From Icerya purchasi (taxonomy: Eukaryota; Arthropoda; Insecta; Hemiptera; Monophlebidae): a stretch of DNA of 64,000 bases. The stretch covers positions 202,701,117 through 202,765,116 of the forward strand of contig CM077116.1 in the NCBI GenBank assembly GCA_039619475.1, written 5' to 3'. The position numbers were made by a program, and so were the translations under genes. Position 1 is the first letter of the stretch. Each line of letters starts with the position of its first letter. A model generated the notes under the pieces. That model worked only from the letters and a program-made list of their open reading frames with translations, was not told the origin of the DNA and made no database searches. This document shows positions 57,136-64,000 of this stretch, piece after piece.

Positions 57136-58639
57136 ATATATGAAATAGGTTATGAAATAATAAAATTATGCACACCGTAACAAATATCTTAAGATTGAAC
57201 ATAAATTAATTTATTAGAAATAATTTTGTGATGTATAAATTTAGTACTAGAAACGAGAAAAGAAAATGTATTAATAACGATAAATGTAGCATTATGTTAT
57301 TTGAATATTTGCAGGAAACCTAAATAACCTATTATTATTTAGAAAAGAAAATGAAAGAATTTTAGTGAACCTAAATGTTTTGATTTTTAATTTAACTAAA
57401 ATACGAATATGTATATATAAATATTATTAATTCTAAAGGAGTAGTACGATGGAATTATCTGATTTGGGGTGGAGTGTGTATGTGTTATTGGATTTTCGAG
57501 AGTACTAATTTACTCACTATTTCAAGCAGAAATATGTGAGTTAGTATATTTTGCGTTTACCTTTACTATTACTTTTTTTGATTTTTTTTTCCGGACTAAA
57601 ATAAGTGAATTAGTGCTTCTGAAGTAATAATTTTTATATTTCTATTTTAGTTGAATTAAAAATTAAATATTTAGCTTCATTAACATTCTTTGATTTTATT
57701 TACTAGATGAAAATGGGTTATTTAGGTTTTCTATAGATTCGAAACATTTAATAACTAAATTATTAGTCCATATATATTTTTTTCTGTTTTCTAGTACTAA
57801 AGATGAGAGATACATTTATATTTATTTAGTGTTTATTACAGTGTTTATAATTTTATTATTTTAGAAAAATTTATATTCCAGTAATTACTATGAGGGTTTT
57901 CTAGGCTAGTTGCTGTACTCAGAGAGTAGGTATTCAAGAATTATTTTAAATTAACTAAAATTTAGGGAAATACATGATCTAATAAAATATAAGACTGTAA
58001 CAAAACTCGGCCCTTGTAGCTGCCTATTTATGCATTTTTATGACTTTTACGTTCCATATTATTTACAGATTTATAGTCTTTAATTATTATTATTCTTAGT
58101 GTTGACTACAATATATTATGCAATAAATATTGTCGTACGTTAAAACTTTCGTCGTCAAGGCCAATTTTTAAGCATAGGATTTTTCTAACTGACCCCATTC
58201 AGCTCGGGTCCTACACCGCTATGGTAAATTATCTGTTTTTAATATGCATACACCATTATATCACGTAGCTTTCCTTTGAAACCGATTTAAAATTTTACAG
58301 CCTCACCTATTATATTCTCTATTCTAATATGTGATCCGTCCATTTTCATTTTTTGTTTCTTGAATAACATGATTCATTAATCGCTTACCTTAATTCTGTT
58401 ATTCTTATGTTGTCTTTTCTTTTTTAAATTTTTAAAGTTGAACGAATCACGGGCTATTTTGTGCTTAACCTATTATTCAATTTCGATTGAATCCAATATT
58501 GGGGATCGTAAGTAATTATAATTATCACATAGTTGTTGTTTTTTTAAACTTTTGATTACTTTTTTCGACCTGTTTTTTAAAATTTTTCAACCAGTTTATG
58601 CTGTTATAAGTGTAATAAATTTTTCAAATTTCTGACTTA
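57136..58639. other. intergenic, no gene seen
   Basis: AT-rich, no recognisable coding or transposon ends. The right part may still be decayed LINE 3' sequence. Confidence 0.5.
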
Positions 58640-60310
58640 AATATTTAATTTTTTAATTTTTTGGAACATTGTTAAAGCTGTTTGAATATCAGACAACCTA
58701 GTGCATTTGAAATGATAGATATTGTATTTATCGGTAATGTGTAATAATTCTGAGTTAATCTATTTATAAACTTTTCCCGTTGTTTTTGGAATCGGGCACT
58801 CATGCGAGATGATTAACACCTTTTTCATAGCCTTCGTTTAACCTGACATATATTGGATTCGATGATGTCCATTTGTTTTAGTCAATCTGCTGTTCTGGGG
58901 TGTCCTGTTCTAAGGTATACAGTTTGTTTTATGCAGGTAGATTTTCCTTAATTTAAAAGTACCTATGGATTCTTAATTTTTGTATGCTGTAATAATGAAC
59001 TGTCCCCAGTATTCTCCTTAGAGCCATTAGACTTAGTACATTATGAAAAGCTTAATTACACAATCCATGATATCTTATCAAGGGTATGGGACTTACTTGA
59101 CTTTTTTAATAATATTTTCCCATAGTTCGAATTGATTTGTTTACATTCTTGATTTTCATTGACGTTCCTAATTAACTTGTCAACGAATTCGTTTCTCTGT
59201 TATTCTACTGTGCTCTGGTATTCATTTAAATATGACGTGATTATTGTAATTTGCTTTTATAGATGCTATTTTTTTTTCTATATTAAAGATTGCATTATCT
59301 ATTACGGTTAATATCAAAGAATTGCTATTTTTATTTTTGGTGATTACGGATTTGTCGATTGCTTGATAAAGTACGCATATAATTCTATCGTATGTGACGA
59401 ATACGTCATCGGAATTCGAAACGTTCGATAATTATTCGTAGTTTTATTCAATATTGCGCAGCGGCAGATTCTTTTTTCTATATTTAATGATACGCTTTAG
59501 TATAGATATCTGTTCGTAATTGTGATATTTTTCTACAATTTCTTGTAAAATCTTTTCGTTATATTCATGGTAAACCGTTTTAAATTCAATTATTGTTAAA
59601 TCTGCGTGAATATTTCTTAGCATATTAAAGTAATCTATATTGTTATGCATTTAATTCGATTTTTCAAATGGATCAATTTAGACGGTGTCGTATTGATGTT
59701 AGACTAGTAATTATTGCTGTTGGTGAGTCGAGTCAGTGTTAATAATTTGTTGTTAAGAGGATGATATGTGTTTTGGATTTCCACATATATATTTATCAGC
59801 TATGAATTGGGTTCCTAAGTAGACTGTACTCTCCAGTTTCATAATGTACCATATAGGTAGCGGTTATTTTGAAAACTCCTATCATTAAATCTTAATACGT
59901 TATTTTATATTGACCGCTGTTTTTCCGATTTTTAATGGCGGCGACTATTGTTGTGGCAGCGTAATCCTTGTGTGATCTTATTAGGGTTGTATATATCACT
60001 GTGCTAATTTTTGAGCCGGCAACCCTATTTGACTCCATTCAAAGCTCGCAGTATATTAAGTCCATTTTCATATTTCGTTTGTATGTTTTTTATTTCAGTA
60101 GCTCAGGTGGGCCAGTTATGGACGGTTACACCTATTTCGTTTCATTGTTGACCTTTATGTTTTTCCCAAATTGTTGTAATAGGGTTGGGCAGTGTTCGAT
60201 GTCGTGTGAATATTATTATGCCTTTGTTTTTTCTTTATGTTATTTCGAATTCCACTTTATTTGTAATATTTTGCAAAACCCTAATTTTATTTTTAAGTTT
60301 ATTAATGGCT
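58640..60310 (-). pseudogene. antisense jockey-like LINE 3' part (RT thumb, RNase H)
   Basis: Read on the minus strand from about 60200: HDIEHCPTLLQQF, then GVTVHNWPT (the YLGVT.D..L.W motif); in another frame, SFEWSQIGLPAQKLAQ. Near 59850-59700 comes a thumb-like block (ETGEYSLLRNPIHS) and LLTLTRLTNSNNY. An RNase H domain follows at about 59480-59200, with pieces such as CVLYQAIDKSVITKNKNSN and ASIKANYNNHVIFKYQSTVE, here matching the TAELYAI..AI and SALQSL..NYNNHVI blocks of the family. A zinc-knuckle-like HECPIPK near 58790 ends the recognisable part. Many stops; no long intact ORF. Confidence 0.6.
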
Positions 60311-60339
60311 AAATTTTAGTTGGGGCTACTGAATAAGTG

Positions 60340-60495
60340 ACTTGATATTTTTCCTGTAGTATATGCCTCAAAGATCAAAATTTTTTCCATCCCTGCAGTA
60401 TTTTATTATCTATTTCTCTTTCTGATCTGTTATCTAGAGATGCGATTTTAATGACTTTAATTAATTGTTCCACGTCTGGCAAATAGTCATATAAG
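60340..60495 (-). pseudogene. small antisense LINE RT tail fragment
   Basis: The minus strand reads YDYLPDVEQLIKVIKIASLD, NRSEREIDNKILQGWKKF, stop, SLRHILQEKYQV. This resembles the I..RI..GWK.F..L...L segment just before the RT thumb of another LINE family. It does not match the neighbouring jockey-like piece in kind. Confidence 0.5.
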
Positions 60496-63020
60496 TTAAA
60501 TTAGGCAAATAGTTAATAATATAAATTAAAACAAAAATGAAAAAAACAAATGATAGGTTAAAGTAAACAAAGTCGAATAAAACAAAACACAACTACATAT
60601 TCAGACATATCAACTCTTGATATGAAACATTGAGATGTGTGAAATTTGTTATTAAAAACTCATTCAGTTAACCGAACCGAGCGATTTTTCCTCGCTTTTC
60701 TCGTTCAAATATTTCAACAATTATTTTGTGTTAAATGTACTGTAATCAATTTTCACATCTCACGTTTCTCATTTCAGTGATCGATGAGTCTAAACCGCAG
60801 TTGGTAGTGAGCAGTTGATATGCCAGAGTATATTGTGGAGGGGTTTATTTACTAGCAAGAATCGGTGTTTACGACTCGTCAGCTGCGGTTGTGTTGTGGT
60901 TTTGGTAAACATTGGTGCCTCGATTTAAATGTAAATCGAAGTAGAAGTATGTGCTGTTCAATTCGTTACATCGACTCAAATTCATCGTAAAATCATTTCT
61001 GTATATGGTGAGAAGTCAGCAGAAACAAATGTGGATACGATGCACGAAATTCGATAAGTCATAATAAATTTAGAGGATGGTTTTTGAATTGGCTGATCAA
61101 ATGCAGATCGTACAAGAAAAGGGATTTATCGGGTTGCAGCGGCTATACTCGTAGATAACAGATTAAAACTTTACGCACCAAAAATAATAGTGAATAATAA
61201 ACCGATTGTAAATTGTGTGTGTGTGTTAAAAACAAATGTATGTTGATGGAGATCGGCTAAAATCAGAATAAAACTGCAGTTACCTGACCTACTGCGAATT
61301 ACTTGCTTTTACCGCAGAGTAGGAATTGACAAAATAAAAAAATCGATCAAAGTTCGAATAAGAAAAATACGAGTATAAATTTATAACTACGAAAAAAAAT
61401 AATAATAATTAGTTACTTTGTATGTTAATTACAATATAATGATGATGATGATGTAAATGCTAGAGAATTTTTGAAAAAATATTTCATTGAATATTCAACA
61501 GGAAACAGTGTAAATATACAATATTCCACTGTTACAATTATTATATTCTGCAGAATACATTGCTTCTTTTACAGCGTGACTGGTATACGTTTTAAAAACG
61601 CATAATTCCCAACATTGTAGATTAGTTACTGAAAATTAGTTCAGTTCCACCTTACATTTAATTTCAAATCGCACCGTAAATATAAGAATGGAATTTACAA
61701 AAACGACAGATAAAAATGTATTTAAAACGTAAAAAATATTCCTAAAAACTATTATAGTAACTTTTAAATTTCTGGTTCCCGTTTATCGTTTCATTAAAAA
61801 TAAACGGTAAGGTTCAGATGTTCCAGGTTCATCGTATCATTTACCAGCGGAGTAACGCTTACATCCGGATCCAATCTAGTCTATAAAATTAAGTGAAAGT
61901 AATACGTAAGATATTTTTCGGACTGTTTTAAACTAATTTTTATAACACTTTTAAATTTTCTACATATCTCAAATTGTGTGAATGTGTATGTACAAATTTA
62001 TTTTCTAAACGTATGATTGTTTCTTTTTTCATACATAATGTATTTTACGTATCCGTAGTTATTAATATTTTCTGTTATTTTTATTCGGAGTATCGAGTAT
62101 TTTAAACTTGACCATTGTTATTCTATTTTTTTTTTTTTTTATTATTTCCTTGTTGCTAATTAAACTTGTATTTGTAAAACGTTTTAATAACTTTTTGTAA
62201 CTCAGATTTAAAAAAAAATCGATTCTTTTTAAAATATCTCGCATTTTTGACCTTGTTTTTGCTGCCCGACCAAACACGTATCTCTATTTCTTGTAATTTT
62301 AAATTTTAAATAAATTTACGGGTTTCTTTCATCTTCTTAATCATTGAAATTGTGTAATAGGTATTTCCTTTATATTTTTTTCTGGTTTATTATTAAAGTT
62401 TATATTTGTTCAAAAACTTATGAGTGTTCCTGAAGAAATAGCCGACGTATTAGCCGACACTATTTTTCATTCGTCTCCACATATATGAATTACACTGAAG
62501 AGTTTCATCCTCATAAAAGAATCATCGAAGCTACTTCACATCTAATGTCAAAATGCCCACAACTTTATCGTTAACTATAAGGATCCACATATTATTGACT
62601 AACATTATAGACACAATTTATTTCGTATTGTTAACGGTGACATTTGTCGTATTTATTAGCTTACTTTGCTATACATGTGTATCTGTGCGTTTCATTAATA
62701 CTTTCCTATTTTTATTTATTCATTTTTCCCTCTTTTTTTATGAAGTAATACTTTTCTTTTTTTCCCCCTAAACTGCAGCCCCATTATTTCAACTTATTAT
62801 ACGTATACAACCTTAACTACTTACAGTATCAGAGACTATGTTTTTCGTCCATGTTTACTTTTAGTTGCAGGGAGTTTTCACACACATTTATTTTAAGCTT
62901 TTTATTCAACTTTTTATTTTTTATTTCACACTACTGGTTAAATTTGTTCTTACACAATACTTACTCCCTGCTCCTTCATATACAATTTAAAAATAAAAAA
63001 ATTTATCCTTCCAGAGGTTA
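60496..63020. other. intergenic, mostly unrecognised
   Basis: AT-rich. A less AT-rich segment at about 60780-61260 may be a very decayed mariner-type transposase. A (GAT)4 run lies at about 61440-61452. No other gene, RNA or transposon end is seen. Confidence 0.5.
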
Positions 63021-63029
63021 TCTGATAGG

Positions 63030-64000
63030 GCCAAAAAAGAAAAGAAAAAAAAAAGTCAAAATTTACAATAGCCCAGTAACCGTACGCGAATTAAAGTATG
63101 GCCTCGCTCACAACATACATAACACAGTCCCTGGCCTAGACAACATTTATCCAATGATCGAACATTTTCACGCGTCAGCGAAACAGTATTTCCTCGATAT
63201 ATCAACCGTTTGGAGTAATGGCGAATTTCCTACCAATTGCAGAATATGACCACGATCATTCCCATACTGAAGAAAGGTAAAAATAAAACTTAACCTACCA
63301 GTTACCGATCAATCACCTTGACAAGTATCCTTGGCAAACTTTTGAAAAAAATAGTCCAGAAACGATTTATATGGACACTGAAGTCAACAAACTGCTTCAT
63401 AGATCAACAATATGGATTTAGGAATCAGAGATCCTGCATCCGTGCGATCTTCGATCTGCGCATCCAAAAAGCATTTTTGAACAGAACTCATCTATGATTA
63501 GATCTAAACTTGACAAAGGTTATTGAGCACATGTGGATCGGCAAACCGGCAAGTATTTTTCCTAGATACTATCCAAAACTTTGCCATCTGCATTGCCACT
63601 GGCAAATTTTATACCAGTCCCGCTCTCAGCCTGAGCAGTGAATCCAGTCTCCTTCCTCTCCATTAAAGAAAGCTAGTCTTGTCCTCTAACTTTCTTGCCC
63701 CTCTACTTGGTACATAATCTAAAAATAATCTCCTTTCTCTACAAAATCCCTTCAGATACTGATCCTCACTCTCGTTGTTTCATACATTCAGAATCTCTCA
63801 GCGGTCTCCAATCGTGTTCCAGAATCCACACACTTCCCATCCTATTTTACAATACATTTTCCTCCTACTCAACTCTCTCAGACTTTCCAATGTCCAGGTC
63901 AATTTTAATCTCTCGTCACGTCGGGATTCAAGGCGGCTAAGTTTTTGACCAGGCTGTCGGGGACGTCTTCCTCCTCGAAATCACCCCTCAGTCTACTTCT
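63030..64000 (+). pseudogene. jockey-like LINE fragment running off the window
   Basis: The frame from about 63065 carries the linker and fingers of a LINE RT: NSPVTVRELKYGLAHN, VPGLDNIYPMIEHF, VWSNGEFPTN. After a frameshift come IIPILKKGK, TSYRSITLTSILGKLLKKIV and DQQYGFRNQRSCIRAIFDL. The catalytic palm is deleted near 63480-63600 and thumb-like sequence follows (SSESSLLPLH.RKLVLSS). Close to the end, ISRHVGIQGG...DQAVGD matches the end of the RNase H domain (PSHVGI.GNE.AD..A). The element is internally deleted and continues past the right edge. Confidence 0.7.

Noticed and set aside
59968..60312. 114-codon plus-strand frame
   Set aside because: It is the complement of the antisense LINE RT fragment.
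1..64000. CRISPR arrays, prokaryotic operons, rRNA genes, integrated viral genes
   Set aside because: No regularly spaced repeats, ribosome-binding sites, rRNA-like sequence or capsid/polymerase signatures were seen; the retro-type sequences are all LINE-like.

Overview
This window is AT-rich eukaryotic nuclear DNA, most likely from an insect. The evidence is long GT-AG introns, multi-exon genes with animal-type splice sites, and typical arthropod transposons (mariner, PIF/Harbinger, Tigger/pogo, jockey-like LINEs). The order cannot be fixed from the sequence alone. A hemipteran or another hemimetabolous insect is a guess from the long introns and repeat mix. There are no bacterial operons, rRNA, CRISPR arrays or prokaryotic genes.

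Two conserved host genes lie head to head. On the minus strand (40854 down to 7031) is SRRM1/SRm160, the PWI-domain splicing coactivator. It has 12 coding exons that join in frame into 506 codons plus stop, about 34 kb of gene for 1.5 kb of coding sequence. On the plus strand (43472 to 55336) is SCOC (UNC-69 family), the short coiled-coil protein of Golgi traffic, autophagy and axon transport, with 4 coding exons and 131 codons. About 2.6 kb separates the two start codons, so promoter elements are probably shared or adjacent there. An in-phase alternative last exon for SCOC (51509-51660) is the best candidate for an undescribed host feature.

The rest is mobile DNA in introns and flanks. Left flank (1-7030): a tRNA-like SINE head, a broken multi-copy arthropod ORF, a 388-bp inverted-repeat element, and a full-length mariner with TA target duplication but a damaged ORF. 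SRRM1 introns: a 178-bp 5' mariner relic, a Tigger/pogo relic, a 722-bp TTAA-flanked inverted-repeat element, a 242-bp inverted-repeat element, and small RT and SINE relics. SCOC introns: a jockey-like LINE 3' fragment, an antisense LINE RT fragment, a 292-bp hAT-like element with a perfect 8-bp target duplication, and a 2.8-kb PIF/Harbinger element. The Harbinger carries both of its genes (MADF protein and DDE nuclease), with one nonsense codon in the nuclease. Right flank (55337-64000): several antisense LINE fragments (endonuclease, RT tail, RNase H) and a jockey-like fragment running off the end.

The host genes are linked only by position; SRRM1 acts in nuclear speckles and SCOC in the cytoplasm. 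The transposons look mostly dead, with the Harbinger and the mariner the youngest.
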